From: Marisa cornuarietis
Taxonomy: Eukaryota; Mollusca; Gastropoda; Architaenioglossa; Ampullariidae
NCBI GenBank assembly: GCA_004794655.1
Contig: SMMW01000025.1
Span: forward strand, 124,001-188,000
Direction of reading: 5' to 3'
Length of the DNA stretch: 64,000 nt
The notes beneath the pieces were generated by a model. That model was not told the DNA's origin. It worked only from the letters and a program-made list of their open reading frames with translations, and searched no databases. The translations under genes were made by a program, and so were the position numbers. This document shows, one piece after another, positions 38,189 to 50,652 of the stretch (position 1 is the stretch's first letter; every line of letters begins with the position of its first letter).

Positions 38189-38582
38189 CTGACAAAATAA
38201 CATAGTCCAGCCTATGACGTCACATTCCCCCCCCCCATAAGAAAGTTCTGCCGTGTGTCGAAGCGTCTGGAACGGGCCTCTTGTTCAACAGCTTATGGAG
38301 GCTGAAACACTAACTTTAAGCAAACCCCAGTAACTTCATTTTCATTACAATTATTCACGGGTCCTTAACCTCTCTCGCGATGCAATGTTTTTTTTCGGGC
38401 AGTGCCCTTTTCTACCCCAGAAGGGTGATTCGAGACAGAAGGGTTGGAACTGGGAGCATGCCCTTCCATTGCGTCGTGCAAAGCTCTGCCCCTCGAAAGT
38501 TGACAGTAAGTAAATAATAAATCCCACACTGACTCCGTAACCGAACACGCTCCAGACCTCAGTATTTGTATACGTCCGCGCG

Positions 38583-38600
38583 CACACACACACACACACA
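38583..38600. repeat. (CA)n microsatellite
   Basis: Nine CA units after CGCG. Confidence 0.85.
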
Positions 38601-40720
38601 GAGAAGTGACAGAACACATTGTCTGGAAACTGCATGTTACACCCAGTAAATGACGATGTGTAGCAAACAAGCAAAATAAACATGTGAACAGTGAACAATA
38701 CGCTAGTTAAGCACGTGACCTTGAGCTTGAGCTGAATAAAAGACCAGGTGTACCCCTGACAACTGAACTGTTGCTGCAAGCTGTGTTTATCTCGCATCCA
38801 CTCGATCTTGGTGTACCCGGAACACAGAAGATTACAGAGGTCTTTTCGGTGTTAAAAAAAAACAACAAAATTCGGTGCAATACTACCTTATACTAGGCCA
38901 CGTTTAAACGGCTTTAATAAAGAAAAACAACGAAAAGCAAACTAGATAACCTCCCGAATCAGGAGCTTTTTCACACTGATTATCATACAACGGAAAATGT
39001 TTTCTTGCAGTAGGCGTAGCAACCACTCCCTCACAACTCTCACCCAACCTTTTCTCCCGCCAATCTTGGACGCTACCACTTGCTCACCTGCCGCAGAGCG
39101 GCGAGCAATCAAACAGTTATGGGACGCGCGCTGCGCTCACCACCGTGTCGTCAACTCCACTCGGGCCGTCGTCATCCGCGGGCTGCAGTCTGCAGTGCTG
39201 TTCTTCGACTGAAGGAGGGCACCGCGTCTTCTCGCCTCCTGTCTGGCTTCGTCACTGGGGCGTGACGACTGCGCTTGCTGTCGTATGAACGCGAACTTGA
39301 GTACCTCCGACTCGTGGGCGAGGATGGGAATTCAAATAACGACGTACAGATTGCCTTAAGTTGCTTTTCTTGTCTTGTTACGTTTTTGGGGTGGAGTGGG
39401 GTGGGGATAACACGCGCGCCCGCACACACACATACACCAGTATCAGCATCACCCAGATTAATTAGAAAAGTTGTACACATACGAGCCACATACAAGGGAA
39501 AGGAAGAAGGCCATCGATCATTCCGTAATGCATGGCTAGGCGCCAACAACAGGAACAATGGCATTACAGGAAATGATGCTGGCGGTGGTAGTGGTGGTGG
39601 GATGACACCACACACCGCAACCACGGCAATTTAACATTATGCTAGCTACGTCTGTGGCACAGGCCATGCCCTAGTCAGCACTACAAGAGTGCGAGCGTCC
39701 TCCCTGCTGCCATCTCGTCCGTCTGCTAGCTGTCGATCGTCGTCGAAGGAAGATTTCAGCGACAGGTCCTCTTCCGCTCGTTGCACTCACTTAACCTTCG
39801 GACAGATGACCAACCACTACAACACTGTCCATCACTATGCAGTATTCTCTACACGAACCTCCCGCCCCTACCTCACACCCACTCTCCCCTTCCCGCGACT
39901 CACCAACCCCTTTACACACACACACAGTTCCACAAGTTGCTTGAGGATAATTTGTGGTCGGTGTGGAGGTATTGGGAGGTACACTGGCTGTGGACTTTAT
40001 ATAATACGTCATTGTGTGTAATTATGTGGACTCGCTGACTGCACTACAAATGCCTTGCTGCTTGGCGCACGACGTGAGTAATAATGCCCGTGCTGTATTT
40101 GAGACGAAGTGGGAGACGCTGCATAACCGGAGACTGCCGCTAGATGACTCAGTTGCCTTGTGATCAGGCCACGTGGTCAACATGCGATAAGACAAGTGCA
40201 CGCAGGTGTCGATAATACACGCACGCGTGCGCCCCACCCACCCCAACACACACACACGTTGATTCACAAACACACATGCACATACAAACGCTCGCGCGCA
40301 CACACAATCACACACAGCACGACCCATTAGATCTCTATAGCTGTGTCCGACGTACACATCTGTCATTTTTGTATTTAAAAAGCGCTGTCGGTGACGGTGT
40401 AGGAGCGGCGTGGAGGCTATCTTTCACAATGTCATCTTCCTCCACCTGTCGCATTCTCGTGCTGTCTCTGTCTTGGCTTCTAATACTGGAATTGCATTGC
40501 CGAAAAAAGTAGCTAGAATATATGTTTCCTGTTCGGTTCTTGGATGCCTACCTCGTCCTGCAGTAGCCTGGCTTTCATTTACGAATATTTACTGCATGCA
40601 GGAAAGGGCATGTGTGGGTGGGGGATGTGCGGCTAGACGGCTGTAAGACACAAAGGATCAACCAGTAAGTTGCGAGAGCTGTTCATGGGGGTTACTGCAT
40701 GTCGGCGGTATTGTCACGTC

Positions 40721-40744
40721 GGTGGTGGTGGTGGTGGTGGTGGT
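40721..40744. repeat. (GGT)n microsatellite
   Basis: Eight GGT units; gives a poly-Trp ORF artefact on the plus strand. Confidence 0.9.
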
Positions 40745-41400
40745 GTCACGTCTTCGGTAGTTCGGTACTGTTATGTTTGAGGGACTGTCACGTCTGCGGA
40801 ACAGATGGCAATCGTCGGTCAGGTCACGCGGCACTGCGCACAGTGAAAGTGGTCACGCAGTCAACATCTCTTCGACACAGTCCGACCAACGAGCTGAAGC
40901 TTCCTGTGGATGAGTCGGCCCAGTGCCCAGGGGCAAGCTTGGAGTTTTAAGCATCTGAAACAAAGCGTTATATGTTTCAGTCTGAAATCTACCCAGTCAC
41001 TACATACGGGTTCATTTACACAGGTATCTCCTGAACAGAGTGACATATTTCTTTGCCCATTCCCCTAATCCTTTTAACTGACTGCCAGTTTCGTCAAAAA
41101 ACATCAGTTTTCCCGGTTTGATGTGGTCACCTCGACGGCAAAGACAAAAAAAGCACGGAGAAAAAAGAAATAAGATAAAGATGATAAATAAGAAGATAAT
41201 GAAAGTGATAAAGAAGCATATTACGAGGAAACAGAACTAGAGGCAGAAAAACAGGAACAGAAGAACAGCGACAAGAAGAAGATGGAGCAGAATATGAATA
41301 ATTTCCCCAGCCACCTAGCCCGCATGATCTGAAATTGTGGATTGTGTGACCGAGTCCCATCTGCGCCTGAGGTGCATCTCGTGAGATTGGACCTGCCATT

Positions 41401-41445
41401 GATCGGCTGGTACTCGTGTTAATGCCATCAGCTAATGGAGGCCGC
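41401..41445. repeat. Dispersed 45-bp repeat, copy 2
   Basis: Second copy of the 45-bp block at 17.6 kb, same strand. It ends about 58 bp before the left arm of the long-spaced inverted repeat. Confidence 0.7.
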
Positions 41446-41503
41446 ACCTGCGAGTCTTCCATTGCGCGCGCAGATCGATGTTCGACGATGAAAACGATTG
41501 TAA

Positions 41504-42154
41504 GTTTCTTTGATGCCCCGGTGTTCTGATAGCAAGCCGGGAACTGGACTCTGATACTGTTTCAACAAACCAATTCCACAGCCTTTCATCGTCTCTGCCT
41601 CTTTGTAACAAAACAGCCGGCGCTAGATAGCTAGCCCATTGTAACATCGTCATAGCTTTCGTGGGAGGGCTGCATGATAGGTGGGGAAATGGAGGGACCA
41701 GGGCTTATGCTTGCTCAGCATTTTTGTTATCTCTGTTGCAAACCTAGATTATCAGAGCTTTCATTTCCCAGCTACGTTAAACATGTAATTGTCGGGTAGA
41801 AACTACATCATCCCAGACAGATCCTCATGCTTTGTAAATTGTACATTTAAAAAACATTTTTGTTTTTGCATAATCATGACCATTAATCAACTGAACTCTG
41901 TAGCAATCGGTTTGATCTAATTCTTTTTAATTTTATATCAGTCATATTTTAAATACCTGCTTGAAATCTTGTGTGAAGATGTTCAGTCTATTGTTGCTAT
42001 TATTACGTTTGTTAATATCTCGTGCGTTAGACAGAAGAGACAGCACCACGCTGACATGAAACATCATCATCGACATCACTCAAACGATAATGACGAGGAC
42101 AGAAGAAGAAGATGAGAAAGAAGAAGAAGAAGAAGAGGAAGAAGTTAAAGACAT

Positions 42155-42190
<36 letters not shown>

Positions 42191-42429
42191 CACTTCTTCC
42201 CTCTCTCCACACATGTGTATTCTTCTTCTTTTTCGATCGCCCATACATATACTCAAAGGCATTCACTTAGACTTCTGTGTGTTGGGGACACCGCAGGGAT
42301 CCGAAGATCTTTTCTTAATAGTGGTGTGCCGGCAATCATTCAGGAAACGAGCCTCCTGCTCCCCAAGGGCAAAGTGAGGAATGTCACGATCTGAAGCTTG
42401 CTATCAGAACACCGGGGCATCAAAGAAAC
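41504..42429. mobile_element. Segment bounded by perfect 34-bp inverted repeats
   Basis: The 34-bp sequence starting GTTTCTTTGATGCCCCGGTG at 41504-41537 recurs as its exact reverse complement at 42396-42429. Homology stops sharply at both ends of each arm. The 858-bp interior holds GAA and CT microsatellites and no transposase. This may be a non-autonomous DNA transposon with terminal inverted repeats, but no target duplication is visible directly outside the arms. Confidence 0.6.
42104..42185. repeat. (GAA)n and (CT)n microsatellites
   Basis: GAA-rich tract to about 42145 followed by about 15 CT units at 42157-42185. ORFs of Glu/Ser runs here are artefacts. Confidence 0.9.
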
Positions 42430-43929
42430 CAGCAAAACTAACCTCTCCTGGTCGTTGCTATCACTATGGCACCAAGATCATTAGACATAATAAATGAAAA
42501 AAATAATAAAATATAATACTTCCTCAAATTTGCGTTCCAGACACATGAGCCTACAGACATCACCATACACAGAAAAGCAAACCTGACGTCACGAATGTAC
42601 ACATACTCGCCTAATTAACATATGGCCTCTGCTCTCCCATTGGCCGTTAGCCTTGACCGTAGCAATCGTATCCATGCATATTCATCACGTCATTTTTCTT
42701 TGTTCTGAGCATGTTAAACTTACTCAACTTACTCATTTGAGAGAGGATAAACAAAAACCCAACAGGTTGTGCGCCCCCCCTCCCCCAGCAGACATTTACA
42801 TTTACGATGTACATGACATCCGTACACTAGAGCTTCATTGTCGAAGGTTGGAGATTCATACCAACACTTTTGTGAAAGGTCCTTAATCCCCACCCATCCA
42901 GCCCCTTCAAATCCTTGTATTCGCGACCTTGTCGTTTATTTACTTAATGCACTTAGCGATGTCGAGATCTCTTTTCATTGCTGGTGATAAGGGCGGACTG
43001 TGTGCGTGTGTGTGTGCCAACAAACGCATTGAAATATACCTTCGAGGGAGCCTCGCTTTTTTGGAGGTAGGGGGTGCAAAATATTTCGATTTTTTTTTAA
43101 GCTCTTTAGCAAGCAGTCTAGTGAAAGTGCATTCTTCTTTTACTCCAGATGTACGAATTCTCCGCTGTTAAACCTGCATGCTAGTGCACTTTCGCATGCT
43201 CGGACTTTAACCTGCAGCTGCGACAAAAACCACCTACGCTTCTCTTTAGAGGGGGAGGAAGTAACGGAGGGGGAAGAGAATGTCATTTTATGAGTGTGAT
43301 AGCTATTATTATGTGAATGCGCTGTAGAAATAGATAATGGGTACGAGAACCGACAATGATGTTTTATTACAATAAAAAAATTAATAAAATTCCCAGACAC
43401 ATTTTATACACCTTATCATTACCTTTCTCATCTTAAACCTCACTGTGCTGGGATCCAAAACTGTGGTTAGCTTTCCCAGCTTGACAACAGTCACCTTTCA
43501 TGGGATTCGCTCACCTGTTGGATTTGAAAAGGGGTGTAAAATAAGGCTCACACTACCCCAGCCGACGCCAGGGGTAAGGAATGTTCACCCAGGACCAGCC
43601 GAGCGACTTTCTATAAATATAGCAGCAATGTGACATAAGTCATTGAAGCCACAATAAACTTGAGTAGAGTTACGACGTGTGGGTCAACGACGGACTGCAT
43701 AGCGAGCTGATGGTGGTGTCAGCAAATCTAATGCACTGCAAGTCTTGTAGAAGTGTAGCAAACACAGTTTTGTACAGAATGGAACAGTGGCTTAGAATCT
43801 GGGGAAAGGGGAGGGAAGGGGGCAAAATAATGGAGGGGTGGGAAGGGCAAGAGTACCCTTTTTCCTCCCCTAGCCTAATGCTTAAGATGCGATTCTTCAC
43901 AAAGTGCAAAATGTATAGAGAGAGGGAAG

Positions 43930-43930
<1 letters not shown>

Positions 43931-43990
<60 letters not shown>
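43931..43990. repeat. (GAT)n microsatellite, 20 units
   Basis: Sixty bp of uninterrupted GAT, giving a poly-Met ORF artefact on the plus strand. Confidence 0.95.
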
Positions 43991-43991
<1 letters not shown>

Positions 43992-45101
43992 GTAGCTGTG
44001 TATTTTCAAGAATGAAAGGGATGTTTTCACCCTGAGTTAGAGCAATAGATCTTTCACTTTATTAGAAATTATTTTGGTATCTCACTAATCGTTGGTCATC
44101 ATGGTTTCTTATTTTAAACATTCGTAATTATTGTTGTGGTTGTTGTTGTTTTGTCCTTGGACATTCAGCAAGATGGTTTGAATGAAGAAGTGAGCGAGAG
44201 TGTGCGTGATCAGTATTGCTATAGAAAATTTCTTCTCAGGAAACCGCGGGCTGCTCAACATTCATTTCCCCTCTCTTTAAATAAAAAAGCTTATATGGGA
44301 AGCATGGTCACCTTAATAATAGCACAACTTTAGACTCTGCCTTCTAGTGGGGCGCAAAATGTCACAAAACGACAGAGGTGACTGAAAAGGGTGCAAATTT
44401 TATGTTCCTTTCCGTCTTTTGTCTGCTCCTTGACAGGCGTTCTCTTCCTCCGTGTGACGTTATGTCGAGTTATTTATCTCTCTCCTGTCTTGCTCTAGAT
44501 TGTGTGCTCGGTACAGTTCCTTGAAACTGCAAGTCATCATTATATGTACTCTACGTTATACAATGTGCGCCCCTGGTGCCTGGTGTGGTCAACTTTGAAG
44601 TATAACGGTCGGTGGGTTGAGCCTATCCCAGGCCTGGGAGTGCTGGGACTGGAAATCTCCCCTCTTCTTCCACAGCAGAGGCCACATTCATGGAGCGAGG
44701 ATCGTTGTCCCGCGTATGTCGAGGGCAAGCGCCTTGTCTTCCTAGTTAAGAAGCGGTGTCCAAGCTTAGCGGATGCTGCCTCATCCCTGGAACCGTAGTT
44801 ATAAAGTGGTGGAAAAGATTGCCTAGGGTAAAATAGTATAAATGAAATCCGCGGGGTGTAGACTGTCTGTCGTCGCTATGGAGACGAAATTTATTTCATT
44901 GATTTCTCCCTTTTGCCCATGGTTAAAGACTTTATTAATATGGCCCCAAGAGTGGGTAGCTAAATAGCCAGGGAAAGTAAATGGTGGCGCTTTCCACGTC
45001 ATACCCTCGACACGGTGAACCACTAATAATTCGACTGCCAATAAGGCTATTCGGGTATGGGACTATGACCTTTACCAAGTGTAGTGACGCGATGAATTAG
45101 T

Positions 45102-45128
45102 CACACACAAACACACACACACACACAC
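45102..45128. repeat. (CA)n microsatellite
   Basis: About 12 CA units with one interruption. Confidence 0.85.
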
Positions 45129-46413
45129 GCAAAGACTGTACAGCGGTCATAAATCAACCGGTTTTCAAAAGAGGTCTACAATGGCATTTTCACTATGACC
45201 TGTTACATGACGTCCAGGGAAGACACCAAGAGAGAGAGAGAGAGGGACGAAGGAAATATATAGATGTCTACACATTATATCATGCAGATTTCTAGTGTTT
45301 GCATCAACGATTTGTATGATGTTGTAGATAAAAACCTTCGTTTTTGTCCCATCTAACAGCCGTTCTGTACGCCAGGTGTTGCACAGTCAGGCAGGCGTCA
45401 TCAGCGAGCGCGGAATGCACTTGTTGACAAGTGCAGCATCCAACCATGGACAATAAAAACAGATGAACCACCGCCCCCGCCCCCGCATAGTGGAGCAGCG
45501 CTGACAGGCGCGACTGCCGTGTAGACGCCTGACCTACAGTCACGCACAACTTCCGGCTTTTCATTGTTTTCGAACTAAAATCAGCTCTAACAAGAGCACT
45601 TTCCAGTCTTTGTGTTTAATGTACGAAGCAGGAATATCGCTAAAATAAGCGACATTGTGTAAATGTCCACGGTTCATTCTGGCACGCAGCGATTTTGTGG
45701 AAATAAATGCATAATACCAATTAAGACTTTGCGATAAGAAGAAAGGAAATCGTGTGCATGAAAGTTCATCGCTGAACGATAATTATGCGAAAAACAACGG
45801 ATTTGTGAAGATCTAAAAGTTCTAATGGAAGTGTGTTAAATTGGACTTACATATCATATAGACATGGAAAGGTTTCGCAATATCAATAGGTCAAATAAAA
45901 CAACTTATTAGTCAGAACGGTAGAGTGCAATCAGATAGTATTTGTGTTGCAAGTATTTACTTAGTATTTTGTGAAACAAACGCATTTTAAAATACTGCGA
46001 CCTGCTGTAGTGCTGGGACATTATTCTGCCTTTATCTAACTCATGACCGAATTAAATCTGATCAACTTTATCTGTCTACCACAACTGACGCGAAATCACC
46101 TAAGCACCTTGAAGCAGAGTAAAAATAGATTATTTAATCATTGAATTTCACACCTGTGTGATGTGATTAATTGCATGCAAGTTTGTAAGCGTCTGTAACT
46201 CCAGAAAAAGGCTCCCCCTCCACTCTGCACACACAACCCCACAGACAGAATTATTGTTTGTTCAAATCTTTTATAAGTAAAAAAAATCTGAAAGAATTAT
46301 ATTTCTTACAAATGTTTTACATTACAAAAAATCTTTTAATAATAAAAAATCTACTTCAAAACTCGCGTAGGTGCCACATAAGAATGCCCACACATCTAAC
46401 ACTTTATAGATAT

Positions 46414-46635
46414 AGTATGAAGTGTGTCCGAAAGGTAACGGGACTGGTGTCCCAAACAGTTTATTTCAATTACAAACAACAAAGTACATTATTTTCCCTT
46501 CAAAGTAATCCCCCCTCAAGTCTAATGCACGTTTCCATCCTTCTCTGCCAAGCTTCTATGCACTGCTGGAAGGATTTTTCTGGGATGCCCCTGTACTACT
46601 GTATTTCTGTTGGATGGCTAAGAAACAACTGGTAA
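46414..46635 (-). pseudogene. Mariner/Tc1-type transposon remnant (transposase C-terminus and terminal repeat)
   Basis: On the minus strand the translation reads FQQCIEAWQRRMETCIRL, then, after a one-base shift, the YFEG-type motif that ends mariner transposases (general pattern W..R...CI...G.YFEG). Downstream lies GTCCCGTTACCTTTCGGACAC, which looks like a mariner terminal repeat. The frameshift and lack of the upstream catalytic part show a dead 3' fragment. Confidence 0.7.
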
Positions 46636-49600
46636 TGGTTTAAGACTTTAAGTGATAGCAAAGTCTTCTAGTTTCTAATCAATTTCTTAATAGTCAGTAC
46701 TGATGGGTGTGTGGATTTTTATTGAACCAAAACGATTTTTTGCGGTGAGCACAATTATGCGTGTGGCATTACTGTGGGTATGGAGGGGAAAGAGAAAGTT
46801 TAAAGTGGATGATGATGATGTCCATTTATAATGCGCAGGTATCCATTCAGAAGAATGCTCATTGCGCAGCAAAAACAGAAGAGAAGAAAAAAGTAAAACA
46901 ACAGGAAAGTAAAATAAAATATGTATAAAAAAATAAAGACAGAAGTGGTTTTTGTTGTTGAAGTCCGTCTTAAGTAAATAAAGTAGTACTCTGAGGTCCA
47001 CATTGCTTCGGCGAAGTTCCGCGACATATACGATTTCCTTAATTAAAAATTGATGAATTGCGTGAGCTTTTGCGTGCATGGCAGCCTGGAACCGTTACCG
47101 TCTGGCATCTCTAAAATAATTACGACTGTAGCTCTCACTCACACTGTATAAAGAAAACCCTAAAATTGTTTCCACGTAGAGTCGGTGGTCACTCTTTTTT
47201 TATTGTCCTTGGTTCAACTCCCCTCCATCAACTCCGTCCACCCCACAGACATTTATCATCAGGCGTTTTCAAGACATGATGATTTCGTCGACAAAAAGCA
47301 GTTTTCCCGGCCGGCAGTGACCTTTACGGCTGTCACCGAGAGCAGACGGAAATTACCCACAATACTTCGCGAGAGTGGGCTGGGTCGCCGATCGTTGGAG
47401 GCAGGTCACATCCCATCGCGTCTCAACTCTGGTTTTTGTTTTCTCAACGACTTATTTCTGAAGACAGGGGTGTCGTGGAACAAGTTACAGAAAAACAATA
47501 AAATCCACCACAGTCTTGACAAAATCCTCTTGTAACCTTTTTACAGGCGAGATTCCTTTCATGTATGTAATATTGGTACTCGAAAATTCGTATAGTTCTA
47601 TAGTTAGGAAGAAGTCCAGAGAAGCCCGGTCAAATACCACGCGGCTCTTTCACCCCCGATCGACCCAGCTCTTGAGCGGGTACCTGACTCCGGAAAAGGT
47701 TAGGGAAGGGAAGATGTGATGTGCACCAAAACGCTGGCCCCAGCCCCGAGAATAGCGCGGTCTTTAACGACTCACTTAATACAACTCGTTCCCCAACTAA
47801 CAATCAGTCTAAATCTTGGCAAAGCAAAAATGAAAGCACGGCATAACATGATCAAGTAAGATAAAGACCTGAAGCTAGGTGTGGAGAAACTATGTGCGCC
47901 CACATAAGCGTTGACAAGAAGAAAATCGGAGAGACCACGCGGTTACTGTCATGTAGTAAAATAATAGAAAAAGAAGGAACTTATTATTATATAATAGCCT
48001 GATCCGAGGGACACTGTCAAACCAACTGAAAAACGGAATTGAAGCTTATAGTCTCCAAGAGGTTTAGTGTATTTAACAATTTCCTCTTCCTACTACCAAA
48101 AGGAACAAAGATCTTTGATATCTGCCTGCCACATTAAAAAAGTTTAAGAAGAGTACTTTTCAGCTTGTTTTGTGTGTAAGCCAGAATCTCACCAAACTCT
48201 GAGCAAGTCATTCTGTCATGGGTGGTGGGGTGGGGGTGCAGGGAGGTAATGCACACTGTGAAAGAAAACCAACTACAAAGCAGCGTCCTTTGTTCAAATG
48301 GCAAGCTGAAATAATTTCCTCTGTAAATGCCATCCCTTGACAGGAGAGCCTGCAGTCATCAAAGCATTACTGCTGTTGTATGTGGCAGCAGGGCATTTTA
48401 ACTGTTCATTCAACTGTGCCAAAAGGAAAAGCATAAATTGCCCATTTAAAAAATCTAGTGTCATAGGCAGTTTTGGCCATTCTCCTAGACCCTGGAATAT
48501 TCAGCTAACCTGAACTAATGTTGCAACTGGTGTCAGTTAAATCTCTTCAATCTAAGGTTTCTTCACATCACCTAAAATTAGAATTGATTGATCCCATAAA
48601 ATGTGAATTGGCATTGGGAAAAGAAGTTGGCTTTATTATTAATTCAGCTACATAATTTGATGAAAATGGCGCCCTAAACTAAACAAGTCTGGTTACTCTG
48701 ATACTACTAGTCTCAGTATAACATAACCATTTGATATAGTCTACAAGATGAACAGATTCAAAAATCGAGGATACTAGGAAACAGCTCCCAAACTGTCTTT
48801 AGGGTTTACAGACCGAGTACAGTAAGCAGCATCCCATTCTGTAATAGTCATCCACAACTATGCCCTTGAACATGCTGTGTTAAAGAATCATGTTTGAACC
48901 ACAAGATGGTATGAAAGGACTTATCATGACACTTCCACCAATGTCACCAGTTTCTTCACACAGTATGGTTAAAACCCCTCTCATATAGTAAGTATTCCGT
49001 AGAAGTTTGATGTAACATTTGCTAATGCTTTCTCAAACAGCTAAAATAAAATATAATCTCTCAATGAAGGGGTTATAAGCAACTTCTGTATGTCTATTAT
49101 ATTCCTTTCAGTTACATGAATATGTTTTAATAGGGTACGAAAATTAATAAATGTTGCACCACAAGATGAACAGCTTTTCCATTTTCAAACGGTGAGAACT
49201 TTAATACCGCAATAATATACAAAGAAAGTATAACATATTAATGCTCTTCTCAATGTTTAATTTATATTTGTAAAGTGTACATCATTTTTCATCACAACTT
49301 GTCTAAAAAAAATACTTTTGAAAATGGACGGAATGCTGAATGACCAAAATGTTGTCACCAAGTATAAAGACACCAAAAGAAACAAATTAAAGAAAAAGGT
49401 TTTGAAAGACACACACAGGGGCAAGCTGATATAGGCTGAAATTAATCTAATAACAGACATAAGTCTAGAACCAAAGTCCATTAAACAATCTGTTCATGGA
49501 ATAACTTTAAAGACCTATGCTTAGTAAACTTATCAGCCAAGACTCAATATTTTATAAACTTTAAAATCTCTTTTCTATGGTTGAATTCATGCTCCACCCA

Positions 49601-50532
49601 AACCACTCATAACATGAAAAAAAAAGTCTTCGACAGACAACACACACTTTCTACATTCATATTATCAAGATGCTGGTTTGACAATAAAAACCTTGAATTG
49701 TAAACAGTTCATAACTTTTGTCAGTAACAGATTAGAAAGCTGTTTTAAGGCGAACATTTACTCCAGAAAGTAGCGGTTTTGGGATGCCATGGTTGAGTGT
49801 GAAATAACAGATTTTGATACTTTGACATATATATGGTTCAGATGTACTTTTGTTGAGAAAGAGTGCTTTGATGTTAAATAAATTTTTCGCACCTACCCTC
49901 ACCAAATTTACACTTCTATGAATCACAAAAAGTTTTTTTCCAATGGCATTTCTTGGCCATGGAAAAGAGATCTCAGGACAGGTTAAACCTACAATAATGA
50001 AATAGTGTTGTCATACTTACACATAAATAATCTACAATTACAACAATTGGCATGTAGATATAAGCATTATTTTAGCTGTAATTGGCTTTTAAAGAAGAAT
50101 TTTTCTTTTATCCAGCTCAATTTTTGGGGGTCCCCACTTTGACCACATCTATCTGTAAGACTTTCAAAGATATCAAAATGCGCTTCTTGAAAATTAGATA
50201 ATAGACACTAAAATCAATGATCTATGATTTTTGGTAATATCTGAAAGTTATTTTGAAAAAAATAGTACATTAAAAATAATCATTGATTACAGCCAACATT
50301 TTTGTTGTAACCACTGATGAACATTTTTTTGATAATTATTTTATATTTGATTGTTCTGTCACAAAATGTTATTAAAATCTTTAAAACAAATTTTTTGTCT
50401 AGAGTATACTTTCACCTTAAAGCAACGTCTCCTTTTTAGGTGCAATGTGACAAAGCAGCAGCTACAACCATTACTCAAACATCCACTAACATGCATTTCA
50501 AGCACTGATAAATGAAGGAGCAGATAATCACA

Positions 50533-50652
50533 CTAGGGGGCAAGCAATAATGACACGTCTGTCATGCCAACATCTCGCAATGCCTGCTCCAAAATGTCTG
50601 ACCGTGCACGTGGTCCCTCGCGTGCCTTCCAGTCTTTAAGCAACTGAAACAC
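50533..50652 (-). CDS. EF-hand/death-domain gene, exon 8 (end of death domain, stop)
   Basis: Thirty-nine codons (VFQLLKDWKAREGPRARSD, then ILEQALRDVGMTDVSLLLAP) and a TAG stop at 50533-50535. This is the canonical C-terminal half of a death domain. Confidence 0.9.
   Translation of the reverse strand: MFQLLKDWKAREGPRARSDILEQALRDVGMTDVSLLLAP

Larger units (their letters stand above)
35169..50532. other. 15-kb gene-poor region between ankyrin and the death-domain gene
   Basis: No conserved coding sequence was recognised on either strand. It contains SINE copy C, an interstitial telomere-like array (38139-38188), a 34-bp inverted repeat pair (41504/42429), many microsatellites and a mariner-like remnant (46414-46635). 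The left part, including CpG-richer islands near 37.8-38.1 and 38.9-39.3 kb, may hold distal ankyrin promoter or non-coding 5' exons; the right end (to about 49 kb) may include the 3' UTR of the death-domain gene. No clear AATAAA on the minus strand close to its stop was found. Confidence 0.55.

Noticed and set aside
39088..39230. Minus-strand CAG|GTGAGC donor in a CpG-rich block, possibly another ankyrin first exon
   Set aside because: The best ATG in it (near 39183) runs into a stop or a phase-2 donor, which does not fit the phase-0 repeat-1 exon; only a non-coding 5' exon is possible and there is no direct support.
39791..40012. Minus-strand ATG followed by a GTGAGT donor near 39.79 kb
   Set aside because: The frame meets TAA exactly at the donor, so it cannot be a coding first exon.
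42027..42266. Charged or Ser-rich ORFs in both strands
   Set aside because: They translate GAA and CT microsatellites.
43677..44015. 112-codon plus-strand ORF with poly-Met
   Set aside because: The Met run is the (GAT)20 microsatellite; no other coding sign.
44502..44798. 98-codon plus-strand ORF in a GC-rich patch
   Set aside because: No domain recognised and no splice context; possibly part of an unknown repeat.
47185..47535. 116-codon plus-strand ORF with a hydrophobic start resembling a signal peptide
   Set aside because: No family match and no flanking exons; the rest of the ORF has no coding character I can identify.
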